Assembly: GCF_004359215.1 (NCBI RefSeq)
Contig: NC_090610.1
Location: 11,628,809 to 11,692,808 of the forward strand
DNA from: Bremia lactucae
Lineage: Eukaryota > Oomycota > Peronosporomycetes > Peronosporales > Peronosporaceae
Reading direction: 5' to 3'
Length of the DNA stretch: 64,000 nucleotides
How positions within the stretch are numbered: the first letter of the stretch is position 1; every line of letters begins with the position of its first letter. A program made the translations under genes and the position numbers. The notes below the pieces were generated by a model. The model saw only the letters and a program-made list of their open reading frames with translations, did no database searches and was not told where the DNA came from. This document shows, in pieces, positions 33,475-44,046 of this stretch.

Positions 33475-34005
33475 TGTAGGCGGGCACGTCGTAATGCAGC
33501 CACGCTCTACTTAGACACACACCGTAGCACAGCGAGGGAGCAGTTAAACCAGCTTCTCTTGCGTGCTGTGAGGTAGTTGTGGTGGACGCCTAAGCAACCC
33601 CATCCAACGCACTAAGTACTCTAGTAAAGTGTCGTCACGGGAGCGGTAATCCGGATCCTCGTGCGCGCTTACAAAGTAGAAAGTAGTTTTCATACTGATT
33701 TATATTTAACCGTATTAAATATACATACCTTTTTCTTACCAATCAAAAATGTCATCTCTATAGATAACACTAATATGTATTGCGAGCTTATCGTTTTAAA
33801 TACCTCGCGTGACGGATGACGCTAGGTGTCATCCTTTTTAATGTAAATGCACCTATATGCATCACATACACAAGGTTGGTCACAAATGTGAACTACACCC
33901 GAGTGGTGGGTCTAATTACTTTATTTAAGTAATTGACCATCCCTTAGGTACACCAAGTGTACTTAACGGGACTGTGCAACATTAGGGCAACTTTAGCCCG
34001 TTACA
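33475..34005 (-). mobile_element. Family I solo LTR with target duplication
   Basis: On minus it starts TGTAACGGGC at 34005 and ends CCTACA at 33475; 531 bp. Both flanks carry GCACT (33470-33474 and 34006-34010), a perfect 5-bp target site duplication, so this is a complete insertion reduced to one LTR by recombination. Confidence 0.9.
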
Positions 34006-34190
34006 GCACTGGAATAAAAAGTGGCCACAAGAGAGGCTATGAGAAATAAAGGAATACTGCCCTAACAGACGTCCGTCAGGTGTAACACGTACCCGCAGAG
34101 CTCAATTGAACGCGTGGTGCCCAGACGACGAGTACGAATTTACGAAAACCTGTAACAGGGAAATAATATTGGTGCACTGTCTGTCCCACG

Positions 34191-34702
34191 TGTAACGGGA
34201 ACCTTTCGCTAGTACTGCTTCAGTACTAGCCAACATGAACTGATAACAGTGAAGGTGAGGTGCCTCCGAATACTCCACGTACACGATGTACAGAGGAAGG
34301 TTTCAAGGAGCTAAGAAGACTTAGCTACCGAAGGTCAATACTAAGAAGGATGAGTACAGGTAAAAAGTAAAAATGCATTTTTTAGAATCAAGATCCAACG
34401 TGACAATTTTCAATCTTCTGACTTTGATATAAAATATTAAACTATTTATAGCACCTCCCTGCGCGCCGCCTGATCGTGCTTAGTACCAAATAGCGGGATT
34501 GATTTAAGCTTTAATCAACTAATCAACATAACTGTTGATTTGTTGCTTTCATATTACCAAATTTGGTAATGGTGAAAATATAGTATTTTTTTCAAATGAT
34601 AATACTTTTATACTTATTTACTTTTTTCCTCTGATAGGAAATAATATAATAATTGTTCATCCTATAGGAGATAATGTTTATGTAACAAGTCATTAAATTA
34701 CA
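34191..34702 (-). mobile_element. Family II LTR, probably solo
   Basis: 512 bp, aligned end to end with LTR 12914-13425 (edges TGTAACGGGA and ATTACA on plus). No PBS or polypurine tract is attached. The flanking pentamers CCACG and AATAC do not match, so it is not a clean solo insertion. Confidence 0.7.
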
Positions 34703-34773
34703 ATACGCATATCGGAGAACACGGAGTGAACTGTATACCGAGGAATAGTACTTGGAACGGGGGATTGCCTATA

Positions 34774-35255
34774 TGTATTACACCCCGCCCGTTAAGTATA
34801 CTCAATGGGGATGTCAATCAGGTTGTGGAGTTAATTAATCTGTCACTCGGGTGAGCTTCAAATAGTGGCTTACCCTTTTGAATTTGATAAACAGTTGCAT
34901 TCATATTCAAGGGGATGACGTCTAGCATCATCTGCGAGCTGAGGTATCTAGAATAAATACGCTCGCCATGCAGATCTACAGAGATGGCATCGAATCATTG
35001 CGAAAAAGCTTTTATTTAATTCTTTTTAAATATAAAGAATCTTAAACATACTTCCTAGTAAACGGTGCGCACGAGAAGACGGGCAACCTCTTCCGTGACG
35101 TTGCCTGTCTAAGAGTACAAGTTTGTTTGATAAGGTCACTTTAGGCGCCCACCAATCACCTCGCTGCACGTGAGAAAAGACGGTCAAACCGCTTTTTCGC
35201 TGTGTCTACAGGTGTGTGGTTTGTAGTGCAAGCGCTTCAGAAGTGCCCGCCGACA
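34774..35255 (+). mobile_element. Family I LTR, diverged
   Basis: It follows the order of LTR 4382-4901 from TGTATTACACC to the CGCCGACA end, including ACCTCGCTGCACGTGAGA and GTGTGTGGTTTGTAGTG. Clearly older than the other family I LTRs. Confidence 0.7.
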
Positions 35256-36065
35256 GTACTGACGGAACAAGAAGCGTGGATTCCTTCTGGGAACCGGCAC
35301 TTCAACAGATCAGAGTGAGCGCGAAATTGTAGGGCAGGCGGCCGGACAGGACTATGCAAGGGGCACGGCTGCATGCATGCCTTGACCTTTTCAACAGCAG
35401 CCAAGAGCGATTCCACAGCGTCATGGAGAAAGTCATGAGAAATCAGAGCGAACGCCACCGGCACCCGCAACGTGGCTATAAAAATTTCAGATATCTTGCG
35501 CATTACCTTTTTACAACCCAGCATTCTGTTTTATCATAATAATCATTATCACTTAAGTTATATGACACAATAGTTTTTGGCAGCCGCTATGGCCACAGAC
35601 ATTAATACTACGGCTACAGACAAAACTACTTTGGCCACAGTCAAAATACTACGACCACAGTCAATTGATCTAACCAATCAAAGCTCATAAAACCTTTTGA
35701 TTTTAGAGAAGGGCACTAGAGCACTTTATAATCGGCGCAAAATTGTGCGTTGAAATATACATTCCTGCATTAGGGAGCGACATATGACGTGCGGTATACA
35801 CAACACAGATGCCGCACAGACGAGAAAATCCTACTATTAAAGAAACCATCATGTAGCGTGTTGGAGGCTACTTGACGCGCGCATAACAGCTTCAAGGAAT
35901 GCTGGACACGAAAAAGGCTACTGAAGCCTTGGCAGCAGCGTCGATGTGGCAAGTAAGATTTATCGGGAATTGCTTACGAGATGGTATCATTAAACCTAAC
36001 TAAATTTTGCTTTTCATAGAGGAGAAAAGGAGGATGTAAGTAAACTCGAGCTCCTGCGTTAGTTA
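35256..36065. other. Spacer with one dispersed short repeat
   Basis: No gene that I can support. It contains the 35579-35665 repeat. The frame around 35890-35960 looks weakly protein-like but is too short to call. Confidence 0.3.
35579..35665 (+). repeat. Dispersed short repeat, copy 1
   Basis: GGCAGCCGCTATGGCCACAG opens a stretch of repeated GCCACAG/ACAAAACTACT words. An inverted copy, about 80% similar by eye, is at 50419-50493. Confidence 0.6.
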
Positions 36066-36318
36066 TTCGCGAAGGGGTGTCCCATAATACGTATTATTTC
36101 CTCTCATAGGAATAAGTACAAATATTATTTCCTATGAGAGGAAATCAATAAAGAAGTACAGAATTGTTATCTTTATCAATTTTGATTTAGATTGTTCCAA
36201 TATTTCTAAATTGGGTAATATTGATGCAATAAGACATTAGCTCTATTGATTGGTTGGTTCAAGTCTGAATCAACCCCGCCAATCGTTATAAGACACGATT
36301 GTGCGGTGCGCAAGGAGG
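36066..36318 (+). mobile_element. Family II LTR, 5' half
   Basis: Matches 48338-48582 (GGTGTCCC, ATTTCCTCTCATAGG, CAATAAGACATTAGCTCTA, GTGCGGTGCGC). It breaks off at GGAGG and runs straight into Gypsy RT. Confidence 0.75.
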
Positions 36319-36770
36319 CGTCATCGTTTTGTGTGCGTAATTCCAATGGAAAATGGCGCAATGTTCATGCCTTTAACAAGCTAAATGCGGTCACAATTCT
36401 GGCATCTACGCCAATTCCTCAAAAGGATGTGTTGCAGAATCAACATGGCCGGATGCAGTATTTTTAGCGCGCTCGACATGGTCGACGGGTTTTTATCAAC
36501 TACTCATAAGGGAATCAGATATTCCTCTCACAGCATTGAGTACTCCCAGTGGAATGCTGTGGAAATGGTTAGTCATGCCCAAGGGGGCTTCCTAACGCCC
36601 CAGCTACGTTAATATTCTGGTTACGCAACTCTTTCGGCCGATGCGGCACTTCGCGCAGACGTATTTCGACGATTAATTTGTTCACAGCAAGGATGAAGGG
36701 GGCAAAACGGATGTTTAGGTGCATATCGAGCACCTTCGATCGGTGCTCACGGCTGATGACCATCGTCAGA
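36318..36770 (+). pseudogene. pol: Gypsy RT fragment
   Basis: RT blocks SSFCVRNSNGKWRNVHAFN, ALDMVDGF, and TYFDD followed by a stop and FVHSKDEGGKTDV near 36660-36720. Frame changes occur. Bounded left by a half LTR and right by a minus-strand integrase fragment. Confidence 0.75.
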
Positions 36771-36774
36771 TGAT

Positions 36775-36955
36775 GGGACAATTGTGGATTCTGTTTCAGA
36801 CCGGTCCGCCGGATCGAGGTAGGCCTTGAGCATCCCAAATTAGAATTTCGAGTGCGTTGCCATAGCCGATGGCAAGTTCAAGGTGTGGGCATTGCCGTGC
36901 GCATCAATGACCGTGAACGGTCCCGTGAAAGGCGGACGAAGCTTTGTACTCCCGA
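36775..36955 (-). pseudogene. pol: Gypsy integrase C-terminal fragment, inverted
   Basis: The minus strand reads KLRPPFTGPFTVIDAHGN, then LNLPSAMATHSKF and GMLKAYLDPADR, a GPY/F-type integrase end. It is opposite to the RT fragment on its left. Confidence 0.7.
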
Positions 36956-37099
36956 CTGCTGATACCGCGTGCATAGGTACAACGCAGCAGATCCATCACT
37001 TGGTGGATGATCGGTCGTCCCTAGATTATTCGCAGGTGGCCCCGAAGGGTACAACGGATGATTCATGGGGTACGCAGACTAATGCGAGGGAGGTACAGG

Positions 37100-38657
37100 A
37101 GCCTGCGTTAAGCTCGCAAGGTTGCCTCAAGGATCGCCACCCGATCAAACAACGAAGCCGGCCAACGCTGACGGTCATGTAAGAACTTTTTCACTTCGCA
37201 GCAAATACCCGATTTGGCCGTCGAGCTGGGTCGCAAGCTGCTCCAATCAATGCCGTTGACGGCTCTATATTCCTCACAATGTTTCACACGACGATCATCC
37301 GCAGGATCATGGTCTCCGAGGACGCGGACACGATCCCTCAAGGCAGATAGATCGTCCCGAGACGCCGCCAAGCGATCCTGGCAGGAAGTCAGTGAGCTCT
37401 GAAAAGGTCGTTCCTCTCCCCAAACGAACGCGATGAACCATGGTGGTATAATTCGTCCTACTCAACCCTTGTTGAGTCACGACGAGGAGCAATAATTCAA
37501 TGTGGAAAAGTTGGTCGGACATCGCCGTAAGGCGGGACGGAGGCGTTCTGGGTAAAGTGGCGTGGCTACCCGTAGGCCCATAATACGTGGTAGCTCGTGG
37601 AGTGGTTTCCCTTCGGGATGTTGATATTGACTTCTTGGATCATATGCGTCGGGTTGGGACTGTCCCAGTCGGTACGACGATAGACATCCCACCGCTGATC
37701 AGCAACCGCCTTGGCCATGTGAAATCGGAGACGCCGAAGCGCCAACCAGTCTATCCGATTCGGCGAGTTGAAGAATTCGGGGACGGGATATCCCATGGCG
37801 GTGAGCCACTGGCGAAATTAGTCTTCGTTCGCCTGTTGGCCGGCGTCTGTGTCGTCATCAAAGACAAGTGAGCATTTGTCGACTCCACAGGTCTTCCTCG
37901 CTCTCGGCATTGTTGAAGGTACTTCGCGTAGTCGCTCACGGGCAAACCTTCACTGCAAACAGTTGGTTTCTCGTTCGTGGGACGCAAGTGTCACGACAAC
38001 GCTTGTTGTCTCTTTAAGGTCCGATAGACACAGTGGAGGTGCTTGTTCGCCGGTATGACTCGAACGTGTGGGTCTCATGGAGACGTCGTCACGTGGTACA
38101 CTCGCAGCAGTCCTGGAGAAGGCGCGTCGGCAGTGATCATCTCAAGTGGGGCATGATGAACGCCGGTGAATATTGGGGATGACGGTGGTGTGTCGGACTC
38201 GCGAGCACACTTCAGTCCTTGTGCGCGCTCTTGCCGCTTGCGGTGTCGCGAGGCAATTCGCAGTGCTGACACAGCACGTGGCTTCTTATTCGGGTGATGC
38301 TTGAGCAGCGCGTTGCGTGAAGCTCTGCGACGCAGCTTGCTGAGCAGGCTGTTTCTCACGATCTTTCGCATCAGAGTTGTTTGCGTCCTTGTGAGCTGCT
38401 TCTGGTGGAGATGATGTCGTAGTTTCCGGTGGGTCATCACGCACGGTTTTTGACGGCTCAAGGAATGTTTCTTCGGCATGCCTGGTGGGCGTTGTGACGT
38501 CTGTCGTTGTGGTGACTGTATCAGTCGATGGCGTCGTGACCTGCAAGTGCCCTGGGAGCGTCTTGGGGTCGGTCGTCATTGCGGAGGTTCTGCGTGTGTG
38601 GGTGCCAGCGTGGCAGACTCGTTGTGTCACTTCCCTTCGGGTTTCCCCTCCCAGCAA
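37100..38657 (-). pseudogene. Family III antisense ORF, decayed
   Basis: The minus strand carries a Thr/Ser/Pro-rich N-terminus (38657-38286), a basic region with ASRHRKRQERAQGLKCARE (to 38075), further broken frames, and a charged end around RDDLSALRDRVRVLGDHD near 37360. The order (acidic or Thr-rich start, centre, charged coiled-coil end) parallels the family II aORF. It is antisense to the adjacent family III LTR. Homology is by arrangement only. Confidence 0.4.
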
Positions 38658-38672
38658 ACGGTGTTTCCAATT

Positions 38673-38686
38673 TGGGAGTGGGAGGG
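38673..38686 (+). other. Polypurine tract, family III
   Basis: GGGAGTGGGAGGG ends directly at the LTR start, marking the left side as element interior. Confidence 0.6.
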
Positions 38687-38975
38687 TGTAACGGGGTCAC
38701 ATGTGACCAGTGTACTGACACACTAAGGATATTGTGACTATGTCAAATAGTCGGGGTGTGTGTCAGTACATCAGGGAATATAGCTGGGTTACCGTTGTGA
38801 CTCAGCTAGGTACGAATGACGCGTGTCAACACCTCAAGTACAAGTATTGATATTCAGTAGTACTAAATTAGTAGCATTTAGTTGCCTGATTTATTACTGT
38901 AGTTAGAGTGCTAAAAGATCTTAACATATAAAAGTTTAGAACTTCCTCTGTGAGTTGCTGTGTGACCCTGTCACA
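38687..38975 (+). mobile_element. Family III LTR (3' LTR)
   Basis: TGTAACGGGGTCACATGTGA to CCCTGTCACA, 289 bp, matching LTR 43761-44046 in inverse orientation. The sequence after 38975 is protease of a family II element in minus orientation. Confidence 0.8.
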
Positions 38976-40349
38976 GATATCGCGCTCAATAAATTTGAGT
39001 CTGCTTTCTTATTGCGATTGGCGCCTAATATAATATTTGACGGCCCACAATCGACTAGGGACTTAAATAACAATTTATTTGACATTTTCATTCTACAAAC
39101 AATGTTTGTGTGTGAGAAGCAACTTTAGCCAAAAGGCCTGCAAATTCTTTTGACGTTGCTGGATCAGTAGGGCGCTCCACACCTACTGACCCCGACTATT
39201 TCTTGACGATCCGCCTCGCCGTTGCGATTTCGCAACAGCGTCGGATCCGCGTTATTCCTAGCGATAGGTCGGTCTTTTCGATCAGTGTTTTTAGGCACTG
39301 GCCGTGGGGCACTACACTCATACGCGTAGTGGCCCGTCTTTTGACAATGTTTATTTGTTTGTAACCGTTTGTAGCTTGAAGAGCGTGGTTTCTCGCTCTC
39401 TACAAACGAGAGATCCATGGGTTCTGGACCTCCGTTTTCTTGTCGCTTTGGTGGACGATAAGCACCAGAGTGGACAAAAGCCTGTTTACTGAAGTCCTCC
39501 TGTTCCGCAATAGAGATCGCTTGGTCGAGCGACTCTAATTCTAGCCGGAACAGGTGGCTCTTAACAGGTCCGTCTGCAAGACCTTTAATAAACATAGTTA
39601 CTTGTGTTTGTTCATCAATTAGATGACTAACGATACAACTGACCCGGTATCGTGCATGTTTGGCAGAAGCGTGAATGTCACGCTTGCCCTGCTTCAAATC
39701 TTGAAGCTCGGCTCGAGCCCTGAATTCGGCACGTGGTGGCTCAAATATTTGTCTATCCGGGTCTTAAAGACCTCATACGACTTAAAGACTAATGGGTCGT
39801 GAAGCTTGAGCCCCAAAAAACCAAGATTTGGCACGCCCGGCTAAGTTGGACATGCCAAATTTCGCTCTCGTCGCATCATCACTGATACGGCGAGCATATA
39901 TGGCGTCGTCTAACTTGACGAACCATCTCAAAAGGGAGTCGCCTTTGACTACCTTAAACTTAAAATAAAAATCGATCTTTAAGCTTCGGGTCGACGCGGA
40001 AGCATCGGTCCATTAGTAGCATTTACATGCTGCTGTCTCAACATTTCCAATGTCGAGCACCCTATTTTCTCAACACCTCCGCGTGTTAAGAGCCTTGCTG
40101 GTGAAGCAAGGCTACTTTCTCTCGGGCCGCGTCGAGTTCTTGTTTTATGAACTCGGCTATGGCGGCATGCTGTTCATCTCTTCCCAGAGCGTACACCATA
40201 GTGCCACGGGCTGGCCCGCCTGCGACCAAACTCATTCGTTCGATCGCTCTCCATTCGAGGTCACTCAGATGAGTAAACCTCTCACGCGTTGCGTGATAAT
40301 CTTTTTGAGGGGCTGGAAAGCCCCCTCCTTCTTTATCCAAGATGTCCAT
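38976..40349 (-). pseudogene. gag-pol: Gypsy family II copy 3: gag and protease start
   Basis: Gag starts at the ATG at 40349 (MDILDKEGGG). It runs through HLSDLEWRAIERMS, a degraded middle, then the frame 39697-39164 with FIKGLADGPVKSHLFRLELE and SGAYRPPKRQ. The zinc knuckle is NKHCQKTGHYAYEC, with the first Cys replaced by Asn. The protease begins LKSLVDCGPSN near 39050 and is cut at 38976 by the family III LTR. Confidence 0.75.
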
Positions 40350-40387
40350 GTTGGATGGAACGTGCGTAGGTCATTACACGGACTATG

Positions 40388-40398
40388 AAGTGCTACCA
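40388..40398 (-). other. Primer binding site, family II copy 3
   Basis: TGGTAGCACTT on minus, two bases after the LTR end. Confidence 0.7.
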
Positions 40399-40400
40399 GG

Positions 40401-40658
40401 TGTAACGGGGCACCTTCCACTAGTACGGATAAGTACTAGTTAGACTGATTACAGGGTAAGGTGAGGTGCCTCGAAACTTCACGCACATAAGGGTACAGAG
40501 GAATGTATCCAAGTAGATAAGGGCTTTAGCTACCAAAGTTAATTTAATGAATTAGAATTAGGGAAAAGTAAAACTGTATTAATATAATTAGTTTCCTACG
40601 TAACGATCTTCTATCTACTACTGAACTTATTATTATAGTAATTACTAATAAGTTCGGC
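40401..40658 (-). mobile_element. Family II LTR, 3' half (5' LTR of copy 3)
   Basis: On minus it ends GGTGCCCCGTTACA next to the PBS. About 258 bp match LTR 12914-13425 from its 12914 side; the other half is replaced by family III RT. Confidence 0.75.
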
Positions 40659-40661
40659 GAC

Positions 40662-41020
40662 AACTTCGACTCTCGGACTATGCCTGCTGCATAATTTTGC
40701 ACAAAGAATGCGTCAATAGCGTCCACTGGCTCCTTGGGCAGTGGTTATTGGCGCGTCATTTAGTACTTTGTACCCGGCTCCAGATCAATCTGGTGGCGTA
40801 CATCCCGATCCGGAGGTAACACCGAGGGAGGGTCTTCTGAGACCACATCCGCAAACTGCTTCAACAGAGAAAAAAAATGATTCCATGGATCCTTTAGGAT
40901 GGCCGAGCCATACTTCTTCTGACGATAAGACTTGCTCTCCTCGTCCAACACCTCCGGGTCCATGAACGAAGAGGTGTTTAATTCCACAGACGTCGCTTCA
41001 CGACGTATAAAGACCACATC
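40662..41020 (-). pseudogene. pol: Gypsy RT N-terminus, family III
   Basis: The minus strand reads FADVVSEDPPSVLPPDRDV and QIDLEPGTKY (41017-40760), then AIDAFFVQNYAAGIVRESK near 40726. It ends at the family II LTR fragment. Confidence 0.7.
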
Positions 41021-41280
41021 TTCTAGCGAATCTCTCCTTGAGGTCCGTTAGGAGTTCCGTTTGGGATATCGTCTCAAGCTGGTACAATTCTTCGAGCTTA
41101 AGAAGCGGTTTCACCGCAATCCCGTCCATGTCATGTCGATCTGCGACTATGATCTCCAATTCAGGAGCTGGACCAGCCCCATCTTGTGCGCATGGCCGTG
41201 CTCTTACGCCTTCCTGTGAAGGAACGGAGCCAGACACACCGCCTTGTACACGCTGTTTAACAACTGTGATTTCCTGTGAC

Positions 41281-41990
41281 TAAATGAACCCATCCTTGCC
41301 ACGTGCGCGTCACCCGGCGACTGCGTCTTCAAGAGTGGAGACTGACCCAGCGTCACCACTCTTTAAGCGTCGTCCAACGACAGCGATTTACTGTAAAGGA
41401 GTGAACCCATCTTCTAAACGTGGCGTCGCTCAACGACTGCGGCTCCCTGGGTGAGGACTGACCCAACCTCATCACCCTTTACGCGTCGTCAAACAACTGC
41501 GATAACATGTGACAGAGTGAACCCATCTTTGTCACGTGCGCGTCGTCCAACGACTGCGTCTTCCTGGTGGAGACTGACCCAGCCTCATCACCCTTTACGC
41601 GTCGTCTAACGACTGCGATTTCCTGTGAAGGACTGAACTCATCTTCTTAACGTGCGCGTCGATCAACGACAGCGTCTTCCTGAACGGTAGTGGCCACAGC
41701 ATTCCCGCTTGCGCTCCCCCCACGGTTACATCTCCCGGTGAAGGAGGAACCCTTCTCCTTTACTAACGTGTCGCCGAGCGACATCGCCTTCTTGAGCAGT
41801 AGTGACCGCGGCACTATCCTGTTCCCAACCGCCCACGGTTGCGACTTACAATAAAAGAGAGAACACGACTCCTTCATTTGCGCGTCGCACAGCGACATCG
41901 ACTTCCTGAGCAGTAGTGACCGCAGCACTACCGCTTGCGCAAGCACCCTCAATCGCGACTTCCGTTGTGGAGGCTGACGCAGCCTCAACA
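41281..41990 (-). repeat. Degenerate coding tandem repeat in protease-RT linker, family III
   Basis: The plus-strand landmark ACTGACCC recurs at 41341, 41457 and 41573 (116 bp apart). Each unit holds two related halves with CGTCGTCCAACGACTGCG-like cores. Further left units with GAGCAGTAGTGACCGC at 41794 and 41908 are 114 bp apart. The array lies between protease (right) and RT (left) of a minus-strand element; a fairly long frame runs through the last units. Confidence 0.8.
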
Positions 41991-42480
41991 CCTACTAAGG
42001 CTCAGTCGATGCTCGACGGCCTTCTTTATGCACCAACTCCGCCGAATCGGCAAAGAGGCGTTCCGAGCGTAGAATACGATGTTCGTGCACAAATCCATCG
42101 CGTGACGAGGAGGGGACATTACCCAACGAGGCTCGTTCCACGAGTGGTTTGTGACTAGCACCCACGGTTTGACTTCGCCAGTCGATCCGCGGCACCCAAG
42201 GATATGATCAAACCGATTGTCCATATCCAAGACAATGAACGGTTCTTTTGAGTCAATCTCATCAAATTTGAATATAAAGGTTAGCAAAACCTTATGAGTC
42301 GATACGATCGACTCTGTCGCTAGGCGAACGGACACCTTGCTGTTGCTCTTCGAGTCTTCAATAGCCTTGGCGTCCAACGCTTAATGTTTCTCCACAGAGG
42401 CCTTAGTCGCGAAAATGTATGACGCCCCGAGTCAATCAAGACCGTCATGGGGTCTTCGTACCCCTACACCTTAGCGGTAA
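41991..42480 (-). pseudogene. pol: Gypsy protease, family III
   Basis: The minus strand reads VLIDSGAS near 42448-42425 with the canonical DSG triad. After a stop the frame 42377-41985 carries KVSVRLATESIVSTHKV and FIVLDMDNRFDHILGC. Confidence 0.75.
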
Positions 42481-42719
42481 CCACCACCAAGTTTGACCGC
42501 ACTGCGGCCACAGACAAACACAACAGTGTTGTCCCCGGGATTTATTCACCAGGAAGAGGAGGAGGCAGCTTTCCTCCTTTCTTGAGAGTGGCTAGAGAAT
42601 TTATAGAGAAAAAAAAGAGTGACCTCCCCCCAGTAGGACGTCCGCACCCTCCTGGGAGACTTAGTTTTCCGACTCTACAACGCTCACTGCGTTCAGAGTT
42701 TGCTTCGCGAAGCAGGCTT

Positions 42720-43745
42720 GCCATGGACTACCTTCTATGGGTTCTTAGGGAAGTTCCTGCGACAAGCATAAGGCCATTACACCCGAAACAGCGCCCACCG
42801 GCCCTCGAATTTTCCCAGCGCGGACACACCCGTTCAGCTGATGATATCGTCATGGGGGTGGGACCTTCGGCAAATTCCGTCGACCCCAAGTAGCCCTGGG
42901 CCAACCTCGCGCAGTGATCTCCCAGCAAAGCTATGTGCACAGCTTCGTTAAACGTAGTCGCCTGGCGGTGAAAGCGTTCAGTGCGAACAGGACCGACTCG
43001 GACATCGTCCATGAGCACCGTGACCTGTACTTCTTCCGACAACGGATCCCCGGCCATGGCGGCCTAAACATTTTGGAGCTCCATGACATAGTCCTGTCAG
43101 GACTGGTTTCCTTGCTTTCTCCGCAAAACAACGACCGATATCAGTAGGCCACGTTGGCGACCAGAACGTTGTTCGCATCTCCTGGGTCATGAACTCTCAC
43201 AAGACAAAGTATCATGGAGTAGACGTCTCCTTGGCCATAGCCACGCTCTTGCCCGACCTCTCAGGTTTGAAAGGACAAGGACCACTTGAGACCTCGCGTT
43301 GCGTATCTGGCCTGCGCTCAGCGCGACCTCGATCTTCCGGATCCAGAAGACCAAGATATTCGCTTCCTTCCCGTCGAACGTGGAAAGCGGATCGCTACAG
43401 GCTACGACATATTTGGACGCAGCGTATAAGACGCCGGCGTCGAAGAGGCGCCCTGTGCCTCAGCTCTCATTGCCGAACGTGCGGCATCTTGCGCCGCCGT
43501 AATCACGTGAGCAATGAGAGAGGACTCGTAGCGCTCGTAGCGCTCAACTCGAGCCCTTTGTTGGTCGTCAGGAAAGGGGAACCCGACAAAATTCTTCCCG
43601 CCAAACAGGCTGACCATTATTTTAAGCGTCGCCCAATGGGTATCGGAAAGGTGAAGATAATCCTGCCTGAGAGGCATACAGTCGTCAGGGTCATCCATCC
43701 GGAGTGCCATCCAGATTGTTTCAATCCTTGGCCGCGGGATTGACT
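42720..43745 (-). pseudogene. gag: Gypsy gag, family III
   Basis: The N-terminus at 43710-43402 has DYLHLSDTHWATLK and an Ala/Arg-rich helix. A frameshifted centre follows, then 43057-42728 with DDVRVGPVRTERFHRQA, the end of capsid. A CFGC near 42780 is the only trace of a zinc knuckle. It sits directly behind the PBS and LTR. Confidence 0.7.
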
Positions 43746-43747
43746 AC

Positions 43748-43758
43748 AAGTGCTACCA
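43748..43758 (-). other. Primer binding site, family III
   Basis: TGGTAGCACTT on minus, the same primer as family II although the LTR differs. Confidence 0.7.
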
Positions 43759-43760
43759 GG

Positions 43761-44046
43761 TGTGACAGGATCAAACAGCAGCTCACAGAGGAAGTTCTAA
43801 ACTGTTATATACTGAGATCTGTAGCAGTCTAACTACAGTTATAAATTCGGCTACTACATGCTACTAATTTAGTGCTACTGAATATCAATACTACTTGAGG
43901 TGCCGACACGTGTCATTCGGACCTAAATGAGTCACAACGGTAACCTAGCTATATTTCCTGATGTACTGACACACACTCCGACTATATGACATCGTCACAA
44001 TATCCTTAGTGTGTCAGTACACCGGTCACATGTGTACCCCGTTACA
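43761..44046 (-). mobile_element. Family III LTR (5' LTR)
   Basis: On minus it runs from TGTAACGGGG at 44046 to CCTGTCACA at 43761; 286 bp. Right of it lies protease of a plus-strand family II element, so the insertion or junction cut copy 2. Confidence 0.8.

Noticed and set aside
34186..34707. Target site duplication for the family II LTR at 34191-34702
   Set aside because: The flanking pentamers CCACG and AATAC do not match, so no clean solo insertion can be claimed.
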